Part shown: one piece after another, positions 26,174-35,745 of the stretch | How positions within the stretch are numbered: position 1 is the stretch's first letter | How the letters are laid out: the number at the start of each line of letters is the position of its first letter | Origin: Klebsiella spallanzanii | Lineage (GTDB): Bacteria; Pseudomonadota; Gammaproteobacteria; Enterobacterales; Enterobacteriaceae | NCBI RefSeq assembly: GCF_902158555.1 | Contig: NZ_CABGGS010000045.1 | Location: 310,001 to 374,000, forward strand | Direction of reading: 5' to 3' | DNA: 64,000 bases | The notes under the pieces: generated by a model | Database searches by the model: none | What the model saw: only the letters and a program-made list of their open reading frames with translations | What the model was told of the DNA's origin: nothing | Program-made: the position numbers and the translations under genes

Positions 26174-26716
26174 TTACTGGTACTCCAGAGTAAATGTTGC
26201 TGTACTGTTCGTTAATCCTGCAACGACAGGCATATTTGACGCCTTTAATCGCGCATAAAAATTAAGCGTATTCGATGTACTTGCCGTTAGCGGGGTCCAG
26301 CTTAGGGCGCTGCTCTCCGCATTTATTGCAATCTGATTTTTATCACTGTCCAGGATTTGAATTCCAACACCTGAAGCCGCCGTGCCTCCGGCATCTATCG
26401 CCAGCAAGCTGGAATTATATGCATTAGCTATTCCAACAAAACCGACCTTAACGGCAATAACGGATGCGCCACATGGAGCCAGTTCAATACTGAAAGGAAT
26501 TTCCGGTGTAGTAACTTTTCCAACAGCATAAAGTTGCTTTACCGCATTATTCATTAAGTCAACAGTTATATACTGGGATGAAGGAGCAACAGCACAGGTA
26601 TTATCTTTTATATTACCCTTGATAGTTATAGTGCTGTCTGCCGCCAGAAGAGTGCCCGGGATCATCGTCATTAATATCAGCACAACGGCAGACAACCGGT
26701 TAAATTTACCAGCCAT
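26174..26716 (-). CDS. fimF: Type 1 fimbrial minor subunit FimF
   Basis: A 180-residue pilin. After the signal peptide, ADSTITIKGNIKDNTCAVAP and the end NSTATFTLEYQ match E. coli FimF, as does the central SSALSW followed by NTLNFYARL. It joins the shaft to FimG. It begins 9 bases after the fimD stop. Confidence 0.94.
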   Translation of the reverse strand: MAGKFNRLSAVVLILMTMIPGTLLAADSTITIKGNIKDNTCAVAPSSQYITVDLMNNAVKQLYAVGKVTTPEIPFSIELAPCGASVIAVKVGFVGIANAYNSSLLAIDAGGTAASGVGIQILDSDKNQIAINAESSALSWTPLTASTSNTLNFYARLKASNMPVVAGLTNSTATFTLEYQ

Positions 26717-26725
26717 ATTATCTCC

Positions 26726-29353
26726 TCAGCGGCATTCCGCACGATATTCACTGAGCGCCTTGTTCCGGCTTTCCTCAGGCAATGTATAGTCCACGCGACA
26801 CTGTGCATCCGGTGTATCCCCCCAGCTTGCCAGGAGTCGGCCGGTAAGCGGTAAACCGGTGAGATAAACCTGACCACCATCAGCAACGATACTTCCGCTG
26901 TTATTTTTTTCGGATGTCACAACCGCACCAAAGGGGACCGGTTTACCTTTAAACAACAGAGTCATCAGTACCTTCAGCCCCACTCTGGGCTCAAAACTGG
27001 CGCGTACAACCGCCCCGTGCGTCGGAACAACGCTCACCACGGCTTCATCTAAATCAACATTATCGGCGAGCGTGTTGGTATCCAGTGCAACACGGTTTTC
27101 GCGGTAATCTGAGGCATAGGGTAGTACGGCATAACCACGCCAGTCCGTTTTTACCCCGGTCTGGTTCTGAATGTTCACATTACCGGCACCCGGTGCTTTG
27201 ACCAGAACAACGGTATCGTTCATTGGCTGGCTCAGCGTGAGTCCGTTAGCATGAGCCAGCACACCGCCGCTGAGGCCGTAATAAAGCTGGCGATAACCAT
27301 CGGTATGGCTATAGCCCACATTTGTATTGCCATAGGCACCGCGATAGTTCAGCGCGGCATAACCCGTGCCGGAAGATGCCCCCTGCCCGCCCCCGGCGTA
27401 GCCAGTCTGAACGCTGTAGCTCAGATTATTATCTTCCAGTAACGTACCGTAGAGACCGGCAGTATTGGTTGCCCGCCCGCGCAGGTCATGCGACGCGTTA
27501 TAACTGGCGCTGGCGTGTCGCCAGACTGACTGACTATCAGAACGCATCCAATGACTGAAAGGAATATTGACATTCAGCGCCAGCATCTGGTCATTGTTAT
27601 CCTGCCAGGCATTTTTATTCAGGCTGTAGCTGAGCCCCCAGGTGATATCCTGCACCACAGTATTCAGGCCAATCTGTAATTGCTGGTCTGATTTATTCGT
27701 ATCCCAGTACGTCTGATGACTACCGTTAATATAAAGAGTGGACTGTCTTCCCAACTGCTGGGTCACGCTGAGCTGGACTTTCCCTCGCTTGTTATAGGAC
27801 AGGTTGTAGTAGTCAGTAAATTTGGGTTTGACCTGAATAATCCCATCCTGCGTGACAACGTTATAGCCGGACATCCGTTTGTATGCCGTGTCTGCAAGGG
27901 TAAAAAATCCTTCCGTGGAATACCGGTACCCCACCAGTTGAATATTTGTGCCCAGTTCATTCAGCGACTTGTTATACAAAAAACGCAGAGATTGTCCCTG
28001 GTGGTCAGTATCATCAGGAAGCTGCGAATTTGCCTGAGTGATGTCAAGCGACACCGCCCCCAGCACCCCCATATTTTTCCCGACACCGACGTTAAATGCC
28101 CGGTAGCGGGCAGCCAGTTGCGTTCCGCCATATACGGTCCATCCGCCTGCCAGACCCCGCATCGCGGTTCCCTGGAAAAAACCCGGATGCTCCTGCAGTC
28201 GGTTACCGGAGCGATAATCCCCTGCGGTCAGCGCATAGCGGGTATGGCCTTCACGCTGGAGCAATGGCACTGAAGAGTAAGGCACACTGAAAACTTGTGT
28301 GGTGCCGTCCGCTTCTTTCACGGTGACCTGCAGGTCACCGCTGCTGCCATTCGCATACAGGTCATTAATCACAAAGGGACCGGGTGGAACGGTACTCCGG
28401 TAAATTTCATACCCGTTCTGTTTAATTGACACTGACGCCGTGCCGCGGGCGATACCCCGGATAACAGGGGCAAAACCTTTCTGGCTGTCCGGCAACATAT
28501 TATCGTCCGAGGCAACCCGTGCGCCGCGGAAGTTTATGCTGTCAAAGATATCACCGTCAGTATACCGGTCGCCGAGCGTAAGGCGCGAACGTAACGCCAC
28601 GATGTCACGCTCAGCATAAGTATTAACATGCTCCCAACGATTCTCATGAACCGTGCCAGAACTATAGCTCCATGTGGTGTTATCTCGCAGGCGCCAGGCT
28701 CCAAAATTCAGACCGCTCTGCAGATTCAGATAAGTATAATTACTGGTGACGCCGTTTTTGCTGCGAGCATTATTTCCCGTCAGGCTATAATTCAGTATCC
28801 CGGCATTAATGCCCGGATCCCATAATTCAGGTGATATATAGCCGCGAGCCCGGCTATCCATGTATACCTGCGGAATGGTCATATACAGGCGCTGCAGTCC
28901 AACATCAAAGCGAACGGTTGCATCTGGTATCAAAGTGGAAAGCGGAGTACAGGCATCTACTGCCAGCACAGACATGCCGGGAATGGACAGGGTGTTGACC
29001 CCCATTCCACTAAGTTGCCCCCGGGTCAGGCAGGGAGACAAACTGTGGTCCTTCTCACTGGCCATAAACCGGATATCACGCGTAGTCATATAACCATCAT
29101 TGAGATAGATATCTACCCGGTAGGTTCCTGCTGGAGCCTCCTGGCCTTTTTCAAAAGCTGAAAGATCCGCCACTGCGGCCGGGTCATCAGCCAGAAACCG
29201 GGGATTAAAATAAAGCTCGCCCCGGGCTGACGGAATATTTGCCGCAATCAGTAAGGCAAGTGGAATAAAGGTAAAACAGCAGCCAGATTTATATCCGGAG
29301 AGCGTCCTTTTTCCCGGGGTTTTTAACCCTTTTTCAGATATCAGATGTGACAT
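26726..29353 (-). CDS. fimD: Type 1 fimbrial usher FimD
   Basis: An 875-residue outer-membrane usher, against 878 in E. coli. The signal peptide ends near SARG, then ELYFNPRFLADDPAAVADLS and GTYRVDIYLNDGYM as in FimD. Usher landmarks include PVIRGIARGTASVSI, YRSTVPPGPFVINDLY and FSVPYSSVPLLQREG. C-terminal cysteines are in AQCRVDYTL and AECR. GC content is higher than in the flanking fimG-fimH and regulator genes. It lies 89 bases after fimC. Confidence 0.95.
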   Translation of the reverse strand: MSHLISEKGLKTPGKRTLSGYKSGCCFTFIPLALLIAANIPSARGELYFNPRFLADDPAAVADLSAFEKGQEAPAGTYRVDIYLNDGYMTTRDIRFMASEKDHSLSPCLTRGQLSGMGVNTLSIPGMSVLAVDACTPLSTLIPDATVRFDVGLQRLYMTIPQVYMDSRARGYISPELWDPGINAGILNYSLTGNNARSKNGVTSNYTYLNLQSGLNFGAWRLRDNTTWSYSSGTVHENRWEHVNTYAERDIVALRSRLTLGDRYTDGDIFDSINFRGARVASDDNMLPDSQKGFAPVIRGIARGTASVSIKQNGYEIYRSTVPPGPFVINDLYANGSSGDLQVTVKEADGTTQVFSVPYSSVPLLQREGHTRYALTAGDYRSGNRLQEHPGFFQGTAMRGLAGGWTVYGGTQLAARYRAFNVGVGKNMGVLGAVSLDITQANSQLPDDTDHQGQSLRFLYNKSLNELGTNIQLVGYRYSTEGFFTLADTAYKRMSGYNVVTQDGIIQVKPKFTDYYNLSYNKRGKVQLSVTQQLGRQSTLYINGSHQTYWDTNKSDQQLQIGLNTVVQDITWGLSYSLNKNAWQDNNDQMLALNVNIPFSHWMRSDSQSVWRHASASYNASHDLRGRATNTAGLYGTLLEDNNLSYSVQTGYAGGGQGASSGTGYAALNYRGAYGNTNVGYSHTDGYRQLYYGLSGGVLAHANGLTLSQPMNDTVVLVKAPGAGNVNIQNQTGVKTDWRGYAVLPYASDYRENRVALDTNTLADNVDLDEAVVSVVPTHGAVVRASFEPRVGLKVLMTLLFKGKPVPFGAVVTSEKNNSGSIVADGGQVYLTGLPLTGRLLASWGDTPDAQCRVDYTLPEESRNKALSEYRAECR

Positions 29354-29442
29354 ATTCCCTCCGGCTCGAATATATTCGCCGGTAATCAGCTGACAGAGGA
29401 TCCGTAGTTAATCCGTGATGCAGAACAGACTTGTGGCCCTTA

Positions 29443-30144
29443 CTAGTTCTGGGCAGTCATTTTGGGCGTAAGCGCACCGTAGTCATTAATCGTCCTGTAG
29501 GTAATCTGACTGCCGGCATCCGCAGGCAGATCCACTGAAGCCTCGCTCAGAGGTGGAACCAGTGCATTATTCAGTTTGCGCGTACCGGCATTCAATTCCG
29601 TCACTGTGGCGTAATAAGGCGTGGGGTTACTGATGGTCAACTTTCCTGCCTGGCGTCTGAAGCGCAGGGACTCCGCCACTTTTTCTGGCGCGACTGAAAG
29701 ACCGGAGGGGCGGTAATAAAGTTTGATCCGACTGATAATAGCCAACTGCAGGACATTATCATTCGTCTTTGATTTATCCATTGCCGGGATAGCTTTCACA
29801 CTCAGCCAGAATAAACTTTCCCTGTCGCGTGGAAGCTGATTACTTGTCGCATCGATAATCCGAAGAGTATTTTCTTTTTTCCCCTGCATTGAAAACAGAG
29901 GTGGCGTAATAACAAAACGGCCATCTTTCTGCCCCGCTGAATTTTCCACCCAGGACTGAATCAGGAATGTGCTCTTTTCATCGTTATTTGTTACTGCGAG
30001 CTGAACCTGTTTCTGACCTGCAGGATATATGACTCTGGTGGCGCCAAGTGCCACAGCCGCTTCTGCTTGCAATGAGAGGCCTGCACAAGTCAGCAGCATC
30101 ACTCCAGCCAGCAACCTGCGGGATATTCCAGTTTTCTTCTTCAC
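29443..30144 (-). CDS. fimC: Type 1 fimbrial chaperone FimC
   Basis: A 233-residue PapD-like chaperone: signal peptide to AEAAV, then ALGATRVIYPAGQKQVQL, FLIQSWVE, FVITPPLFSMQGKKEN and DRESLFWLSVKAIP, and the Arg-containing ISRIKLYYRPSGL. All are close to E. coli FimC. It delivers FimA, F, G and H to FimD. It lies 55 bases after fimI. Confidence 0.94.
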   Translation of the reverse strand: MKKKTGISRRLLAGVMLLTCAGLSLQAEAAVALGATRVIYPAGQKQVQLAVTNNDEKSTFLIQSWVENSAGQKDGRFVITPPLFSMQGKKENTLRIIDATSNQLPRDRESLFWLSVKAIPAMDKSKTNDNVLQLAIISRIKLYYRPSGLSVAPEKVAESLRFRRQAGKLTISNPTPYYATVTELNAGTRKLNNALVPPLSEASVDLPADAGSQITYRTINDYGALTPKMTAQN

Positions 30145-30199
30145 CTCAGACCCTCTTTATGGCTAAAAATATATAAACTTGCAGTACATGCTATTTTTG

Positions 30200-30736
30200 T
30201 TATTCGTATGTCAGAGAAAACCACGCCTGTGCATCCGCTTTTCCTCCCATAACATGATGTCCTGTTGCCCGATACTTCGCGACAAAATGCAATATGGTTT
30301 CTCCGTTCACAACAGACGCAACACGCCTTGGCGGGCTGTTGAGCGGAATAAGCGTATTGGAGGCATCAAAAATAGCCACACCAATATCCTGTGCAATGCC
30401 AGGACCTTCACCGACCGAAATAACATCAGGATTTTTACCGTCAGCAACACCGTTGAAAGCCACCCCGACATACTGGCTGACGTTCCGGTTACAGTCCCGA
30501 AGATGAATATCAAACTCAACCGGGTCGGTATCTTCACCCGGAGCATGCAGCATATTTGTCCGGATTTGCCCCATATTCACGGTGAGGGAACGGTCAGAAA
30601 TTTCCACGCTGCAGGCTTCCGCGAGCAGCTCCCCTTGAAATCTCATGGCTCCTCCGGGTAGCATGGTCTCCCAGTGTTCGCCGGCTTCCAGCGCCGGAGG
30701 CAGAAGAAACAGCAGACTCACTATCAGCGAACGCAT
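30200..30736 (-). CDS. fimI: Fimbrin-like subunit FimI
   Basis: A 178-residue pilin with signal peptide, mature RFQGELLAEACSVEISDRSL, cysteines EACSVE and RDCNRN, and end AQAWFSLTYE. It occupies the fimI position between fimA and fimC; in E. coli and Klebsiella FimI helps end or anchor the rod at the usher. Here that role is inferred from homology. Confidence 0.9.
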   Translation of the reverse strand: MRSLIVSLLFLLPPALEAGEHWETMLPGGAMRFQGELLAEACSVEISDRSLTVNMGQIRTNMLHAPGEDTDPVEFDIHLRDCNRNVSQYVGVAFNGVADGKNPDVISVGEGPGIAQDIGVAIFDASNTLIPLNSPPRRVASVVNGETILHFVAKYRATGHHVMGGKADAQAWFSLTYE

Positions 30737-30763
30737 TATCTCACCCTGTCATTCCGTTTAAGG

Positions 30764-30784
30764 ACAGGCCTTCCGTGGCCCTGT
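30764..30784 (-). terminator. Hairpin between fimA and fimI
   Basis: On the minus strand ACAGGGCC-ACGGAA-GGCCTGT forms a stem with one bulge, in the 79-base gap after fimA. Like the hairpin in the other fimbrial operon, it may keep the main subunit in excess by partial termination or RNA protection. Confidence 0.5.
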
Positions 30785-30815
30785 ATGACATCCTGTCATT
30801 ACCGTGGTGTGGTAA

Positions 30816-31364
30816 TTATTCGTACTGAACAGCAAAAGTGGCATCGGCGTTAGCGACACCCGCAGTGGTTGCACCCAGAGCGTAGTAACGCGCCTGGAAC
30901 GGCAGAATATTCACACCGTCTTTCAGAGTCACAGCGGTGCTGAAGGTTGCGCCATCAAGACCCAGCGGTACGCTTTTGGAGTCCAGGATCTGGATACCCA
31001 CGTTAGTGGCGCCGCCTGCTGCAGAAGAAGCAACAGAAAGCACGGTTGGGTTAGCTGCGTTAGCCGCTACACCAGCAAATGCCACTTTTGCAGTTGTCGC
31101 TACGGTAGTGTCACAGTCATTCAGCTGGATGTTGAAGCCGACGTTCTGGCTAACGTCACCGGCAGCAGCAAGTTTGGCAGTACGGTACTGACCCAGTTGA
31201 ACAGTCTGATCCACAGAACCCGCATCAACCGCGCAGGCGGCGTTGACCAGTTCACCTTTGAAGTGTACTGTGCCGCCGTTCACGGTGGTGGTCGCCGCGA
31301 ATGCTGCAGCAGAAGTCAGAGCCAGTGCAGAAGTCATAACTAATGCCAGTGATTTGAATTTCAT
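30816..31364 (-). CDS. fimA: Type 1 fimbrial major subunit FimA
   Basis: A 182-residue pilin: signal peptide [20 protein letters not shown], then [20 protein letters not shown] with the first cysteine in AACAVDAGS and the second in NDCDTTV, and the end [10 protein letters not shown]. These are the FimA hallmarks. CCAAGGAAATTTT precedes the start. It is the first gene of the leftward fimAICDFGHK operon, with a 371-base divergent upstream region. Confidence 0.95.
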   Translation of the reverse strand: MKFKSLALVMTSALALTSAAAFAATTTVNGGTVHFKGELVNAACAVDAGSVDQTVQLGQYRTAKLAAAGDVSQNVGFNIQLNDCDTTVATTAKVAFAGVAANAANPTVLSVASSAAGGATNVGIQILDSKSVPLGLDGATFSTAVTLKDGVNILPFQARYYALGATTAGVANADATFAVQYE

Positions 31365-31735
31365 AAAATTTCCTTGGTTTTTCTGTTTACGAATAGTTAA
31401 TTCGATATTGATTGAAAAAGCGGTAGATCGTTATTTCTAACTAAGGTATTAACGAGATTAATTTGAGTGATAACCTTGATAGATATTCTACTCCTCCCTA
31501 TACTCACCAGTCATACGGCCAGCGTTAAGAATTATGTTCATAAAATCCCTTTATTAAAATGGGGTAAAACCCTACTTTTTCCACACCTGCCTTTATAGAG
31601 TTAATTTACAATTTATTATTTTTGAGACATTGAAAGTGCTGTATGGACATGTGATAATCAGCATTGTTAAATCGGTATCTGATTTTATTTTTCACAGCAT
31701 GCCATCTTTCTTTATAGTCGTCATAAGGAAGCGAA
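31365..31735. promoter_or_regulatory. Divergent fimA / MarT-like control region without a recognisable fim switch
   Basis: 371 AT-rich bases. On both strands I found no pair of TTGGGGCCA-type 9-base repeats, which bound the invertible fimS promoter element of E. coli, and no fimB or fimE gene is nearby. Promoters for fimA (leftward) and the membrane regulator (rightward) must lie here. Confidence 0.6.
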
Positions 31736-32503
31736 GTGTTTATAATTAACTCGTCATTAATTTACAATCCAGAAGATGCTTCATTGGAACATGCTTACGA
31801 TTTAATTGAAAAAATGTCTCTTTCACCAGTACAAAATCGCACTTTGTTTTTTTTAGTGAAAAACAAAAATATTCTAGTACCCAAGGAGTTGATTCTGGAT
31901 GAAGTCTGGGGCAAACACGGGTTGACACCGTCGATGCATAACTTAAACAATGTCATTTCATTTTTGAGGAAATCTTTCTTTAACTATGGCATTGAGAGCA
32001 TCATTGAAACTAAAGTCAGAGAAGGCATTATCTTCAATGCTGATGTAACGGAAATAAATAAAGCAAATTCATTAAGCAACAGCGCTACATCAGATATAAA
32101 ATTAGAAAAAAAACCGTCTACATCATTAATTTTTTTGTTTTCCTCTGGTTTTCTTTTGCTATGTTCAATCATATCTTCCGTATATTTTTATAAGAACAAT
32201 TATTATCTTAACAATACCAATACAACCACTATTGGATTAGTTGGAAGTTGCAAAATTGAATTTATTAGCTCATACTATGAAGTCGATGAGGATGATATCG
32301 ATGTATCATACCTCTTAAGCATTAGCAAAATTAACCTTCATAAAATTTGCACTACTCCACACATTATTTATTATTATGATAATTATGCTTTAAGCCCCGT
32401 TGTACAATGGGGCACCAGAACATCTTTTTATTATATTTGTAATAATAACCACACTAAACAACCAACAACAAATTGCAATAATTTCTATGTTCAAAAAAAT
32501 TAG
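31736..32503 (+). CDS. MarT/ToxR-like membrane-bound transcription regulator
   Basis: A 255-residue protein with an OmpR-type winged helix at the N-terminus (LSPVQNRTLFFLVKNKN, LILDEVWGKHGLTPSMHNLNNVISFLRKSF), a single membrane helix at about 128-152 (SLIFLFSSGFLLLCSIISSVYF) and a periplasmic domain with four cysteines. This is the ToxR/CadC/MarT plan, in which a periplasmic signal changes promoter binding from the membrane. Start GTG at 31736 after AAGGAAGC. The next gene overlaps it and encodes a FidL-like partner. Divergent from fimA, it is a candidate fim regulator. Confidence 0.85.
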   Translation: MFIINSSLIYNPEDASLEHAYDLIEKMSLSPVQNRTLFFLVKNKNILVPKELILDEVWGKHGLTPSMHNLNNVISFLRKSFFNYGIESIIETKVREGIIFNADVTEINKANSLSNSATSDIKLEKKPSTSLIFLFSSGFLLLCSIISSVYFYKNNYYLNNTNTTTIGLVGSCKIEFISSYYEVDEDDIDVSYLLSISKINLHKICTTPHIIYYYDNYALSPVVQWGTRTSFYYICNNNHTKQPTTNCNNFYVQKN

Positions 32504-32963
32504 ACTTAAATATCATAAAATTAGTGTAGCACTTACATCACTAGCAACTTTATTTTTTATCTTATCGGCCTATCTTTATTTTCACAAAAGAGAGATCCCT
32601 GAGTGTAGTGGTATTTTAAACGTATACAATGACGATTATATCGGCAAATTATTTATACATGTTTCTCCAGTATCATCTGATGAAGTCTCCTTTGCAATAA
32701 ATGGAAAGATACACTCGAAAGCAAAAATTCTTGACATATCTCAAATTTATTTATTCAGATATAATAAAGCCACTTCTATATTTAGATTTAACTTAATCAA
32801 AACAATGAACTCGAGGGACGCCATCCCTGGAGACTTTCAACCACTTTTTTTATCTTCACCCGGAAATGTTTTTCTTATAAAAATTGAGCAAATCGACAAA
32901 CAACAGATGCTATTCATCAATAACTTCTCGCCTCTGTTTATTTGTAGTAGGTTAAAATCATGA
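32487..32963 (+). CDS. FidL-like inner-membrane protein
   Basis: A 158-residue protein with one N-terminal membrane helix (VALTSLATLFFILSAYLYF) and a periplasmic part with two cysteines, starting EIPECSGILNVYNDD and near the end FICSRL. The CSG...GKLFIHVSPVSSDEVSFAINGKI pattern and its position behind a MarT-like gene fit the FidL-like family; Salmonella has a fidL-marT pair. The ATG at 32487 overlaps the previous stop by 17 bases. Upstream TTG readings lack a ribosome site. It probably steadies or tunes the sensor, as ToxS does for ToxR. Confidence 0.7.
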   Translation: MFKKIRLKYHKISVALTSLATLFFILSAYLYFHKREIPECSGILNVYNDDYIGKLFIHVSPVSSDEVSFAINGKIHSKAKILDISQIYLFRYNKATSIFRFNLIKTMNSRDAIPGDFQPLFLSSPGNVFLIKIEQIDKQQMLFINNFSPLFICSRLKS

Positions 32964-33130
32964 CGTACCAGGCTGTAACACATAGTGTTTTATCGACATT
33001 TAAATCTATTTTATTTATAATAATCAGTCATTAATTCTGTATAATTTATATATTTAGCGTTAAGTGTTAATTTTATGATTTGAACGTTGTAGGTTTGCTT
33101 CACCAAAATCCAGATTGATGAGGCTATACT

Positions 33131-33808
33131 ATGCATCGTTTCAAATTATCTGACTTGCTGAATAATAGTAGCGATCCGTGGGCAGTTGTTGATGTAAGTG
33201 GAAAGACTACATTAAGTTCTTATAATGAAGCTTTTAAAGGACTCTTTAACATTGAGAATATAAACATTACCAAACATGATATGTTTTCATATCTTAATGA
33301 ATCAAATGGCATCAATTTATTAAGTTCGGTATCTCAGGCTATTGAACTAAAGAAAAGAATTGTCAAAGCAGAAGCTTATGTCGTGGAGGGGAACTGGAAT
33401 ATATCTCTTTTTCATTTCCACCCATTATCAGTGGAAACAGACAAAGTAAATCTGGTTTTACTACAAATAACACCGGCATTTATAAATGATGTTCATTCAC
33501 ATGTGTTTAGCAACAACGAATTTTCACTCAACGAGTTGATGGTTACATCATCCTCACCTACATCATTATTTAGCGATGTTGAATGGAGAACTATATTTTT
33601 ACTCAGTTGTAATAAGACGCAAAAAGAAATCGCCAGCATAGAAAATGTGTCACTAAAGGCAATTGAAAAAAGAATATCACGATGTCTGGAAAAAACCGAT
33701 TGTCTAAACACCAGACAACTTAAAAAATTTATACAATGCAATGGTTGGGACTCATATATACCATCGTGTATATTAGAAAATAGATCTAAATATAATAATA
33801 TCAATTAA
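33131..33808 (+). CDS. LuxR-type HTH regulator with a PAS-like N-terminus
   Basis: A 225-residue protein. The first ~115 residues (DPWAVVDVSGKTTLSSYNEAF ... NLVLLQITP) have the layout of a PAS sensor domain. A LuxR-type HTH follows at about 160-200, FLLSCNKTQKEIASIENVSL then KAIEKRISRCLEK. ATG with GATGAGGC ahead. It reads the same way as the MarT/FidL-like pair after a 167-base gap, so it may be separately transcribed. The three regulators upstream of fimA replace the recombinase genes found there in E. coli. Target unknown. Confidence 0.75.
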   Translation: MHRFKLSDLLNNSSDPWAVVDVSGKTTLSSYNEAFKGLFNIENINITKHDMFSYLNESNGINLLSSVSQAIELKKRIVKAEAYVVEGNWNISLFHFHPLSVETDKVNLVLLQITPAFINDVHSHVFSNNEFSLNELMVTSSSPTSLFSDVEWRTIFLLSCNKTQKEIASIENVSLKAIEKRISRCLEKTDCLNTRQLKKFIQCNGWDSYIPSCILENRSKYNNIN

Positions 33809-34061
33809 TATCAAGTAAATTTATATAGAGGATGTAAGCTTAAGCCTGTACTTTATCGCCCATATATCAAGCGCCTCATTGTATTCCATATGATGAAAAT
33901 CATAACCACATTGTATTTACTTGAATAAAATTCCATTGGAATATTTTTAAACGGCTCATATTCCGGGTTCTACATGGCCCCATAAAACTGAATAGGTTAA
34001 CCTACCAGAATCAGAAGACGATTAACTTTTACTCGCCTTCTACGGATTTGAGATATTCTGA
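33809..34061. other. Gap between regulators and the methyltransferase gene
   Basis: 253 AT-rich bases without a gene. It contains TGGCCCCAT (33975-33983), which resembles one fim-switch repeat but has no partner within reach. The change from AT-rich accessory DNA to GC-rich DNA happens here. Confidence 0.4.
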
Positions 34062-34091
34062 ACCCGGCATAGCCTTTCCGCTATGCCGGGT
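34062..34091. terminator. Hairpin after the methyltransferase gene
   Basis: A perfect 12-base-pair stem ACCCGGCATAGC (34062-34073) and GCTATGCCGGGT (34080-34091), loop CTTTCC, 9 bases beyond the stop of the leftward methyltransferase gene. There is no strong T run on that strand. Confidence 0.65.
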
Positions 34092-34099
34092 ATTTCATA

Positions 34100-35728
34100 C
34101 TACCTCTTGATCAACGCAAACACGCCCCAGCCAAAATATTCACGCGTATACGTGGTATGGCGTTTTGGCGCAATCGTCAGCTCCGCCCGGACTTCTGGCG
34201 CAAAGTCGTCGCCAGGATTTTCCTCTAACCAACGGCGCATGGTGAGCCATTTAGCCGCTTCGTAACGGTCCCAGCCCTCCTGATCCGCCAGCACCATCTC
34301 CACAAGGTCGTAGCCAAGCTTATCGAAAGAGGAAACCAGTTCGGGAAGCGTGAGAAAATCCGCGAGCGAAGAGGCTCCACAGGCTTGCGCTATCTCTTCT
34401 GTTGCCGGAACCTGACGCCAGTACGGCTCGCCGATCAGCAGCATGCCGCCAGGGTTGAGGCTTTTACTCAGCAGCTCAACAGTCCCGGCCACGCCGCCGC
34501 CAATCCAGGTCGCGCCCACGCAGGCTGCGATATCGCATTTTTCATCGGCGACATAACCGGCAGCATCCTGATGGATAAAATCAACGCTGTCGGCAACGCC
34601 AAGTTCTTGCGCCCGCTGTTTGGCCTGCTGGCTAAATAGCGCGCTCATATCGACACCCATACCGCTAATACCGTGGTCGCGAGCCCAGGTACAGAGCATT
34701 TCTCCCGAACCGCTGCCGAGGTCGAGTATCCGGGCCCCTGGCTTCATACGTAACACGCGGCCCAGCGTGGCATATTTTTCCGGCGTAAATGGATTATGGA
34801 TGCGGTGAGCACTTTCACTGATGGTAAAAATACGTGGGATATCCAATGTTGGAATTCCTTTCATTGAGTTTGAAGTAAGAGAATTGGGTTCATTTTTTTC
34901 CGCCAGCAGCGCATATAGCTTGCCTTCAAAGGTCTCGCTAACCGGCCATTCCGCCCTATCCGGGCGGATAATCGTGGTAAAACCTGCCGTGCGCAGCAGG
35001 TCGAGGTACTCTTCATCCTGCCAGGCCGTCATTTGGCTGCCGAAGCGCGTCACGTTGCCGTTCTCTTCGATTGCCATAAACAGCGTTGAGCTGGTTTGCG
35101 CTGCCGACTCCCAGGCGTGCTCCGTCAGCAGCAGATGCGGCGTGGCAAGAAACAGCCCCTGCGGACAGCGCTGCCAACCGGGTTCCGCCATTCCCTGACG
35201 TTTAACTTCATCAAAAGTATGAACCTCAATAAGCAGTTTTCCCCCCGGGGTCAGCCACTGCGCACAGCGGTTAATCAGCGAGCGGGCATCTGCCGCGCTG
35301 AACACGTTCAGTTCACCAAAGGTCATCATGATGAAATCAAACTGTTCTCCCGGCTCGTAGGCGCGTACATCCTGCTGCTGATAATCAATATTCAGCTCGG
35401 CGGTCTGCGCCTGCTGCCGGGCCCAGGCGATCGAAGCAGGAGAAAAGTCCACGCCCGTACAGCGAAAGCCGCGTTCCGCCAGCAGACGGGTGTAAAAGCC
35501 CGGCCCGCAGCCAAGGTCCAGAATGCGGGCGTTATCAGGCAATTGCCCGGCAACCCACGCCACCTGTTGTTCGATAACCGCCAGCCTGCGGCTGGCCCAG
35601 TCGTGCTCCTGCGACAGGTGGTTCTCCAGCATACGCTGGCTAAAAGCGGGTTCATCCCAGGGGATTTTGCGCTCCCCGGATAACAACGCTACGTGTCTGG
35701 AACCGGTAATAATCGTGCCAATAGTCAT
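34100..35728 (-). CDS. Tandem methyltransferase: unrelated N-terminal domain fused to YjhP
   Basis: A 542-residue protein with two class I SAM-binding domains. The first has motif I ILDLGCGPGFYTRLL at about residue 70. The second, ILDLGSGSGEMLCTWARDHG at about residue 345, and everything after it are very close to E. coli YjhP (~248 residues) through to the end FGWGVFALIKR. The link LTSNSMKGIPTLDIPRIF keeps a Met where separate YjhP would begin, suggesting a gene fusion. The ATG at 35728 has AAGGAAATAAT ahead; a start at 35788 would run into yjhQ. It is third in the yjhX-yjhQ operon, 17 bases after yjhQ. Substrates unknown. Confidence 0.85.
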   Translation of the reverse strand: MTIGTIITGSRHVALLSGERKIPWDEPAFSQRMLENHLSQEHDWASRRLAVIEQQVAWVAGQLPDNARILDLGCGPGFYTRLLAERGFRCTGVDFSPASIAWARQQAQTAELNIDYQQQDVRAYEPGEQFDFIMMTFGELNVFSAADARSLINRCAQWLTPGGKLLIEVHTFDEVKRQGMAEPGWQRCPQGLFLATPHLLLTEHAWESAAQTSSTLFMAIEENGNVTRFGSQMTAWQDEEYLDLLRTAGFTTIIRPDRAEWPVSETFEGKLYALLAEKNEPNSLTSNSMKGIPTLDIPRIFTISESAHRIHNPFTPEKYATLGRVLRMKPGARILDLGSGSGEMLCTWARDHGISGMGVDMSALFSQQAKQRAQELGVADSVDFIHQDAAGYVADEKCDIAACVGATWIGGGVAGTVELLSKSLNPGGMLLIGEPYWRQVPATEEIAQACGASSLADFLTLPELVSSFDKLGYDLVEMVLADQEGWDRYEAAKWLTMRRWLEENPGDDFAPEVRAELTIAPKRHTTYTREYFGWGVFALIKR

Positions 35729-35745
35729 TATTATTTCCTTATTGA

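Noticed and set aside
27716..28273. 185-residue open frame antisense to fimD
   Set aside because: It is wholly inside fimD and has no family resemblance.
33975..33983. TGGCCCCAT resembling a fim-switch repeat
   Set aside because: No partner repeat was found near fimA, and it is more than 2.5 kb from the fimA promoter. The nearest look-alike (ATGGGGCAC at about 32407) is inside a gene.
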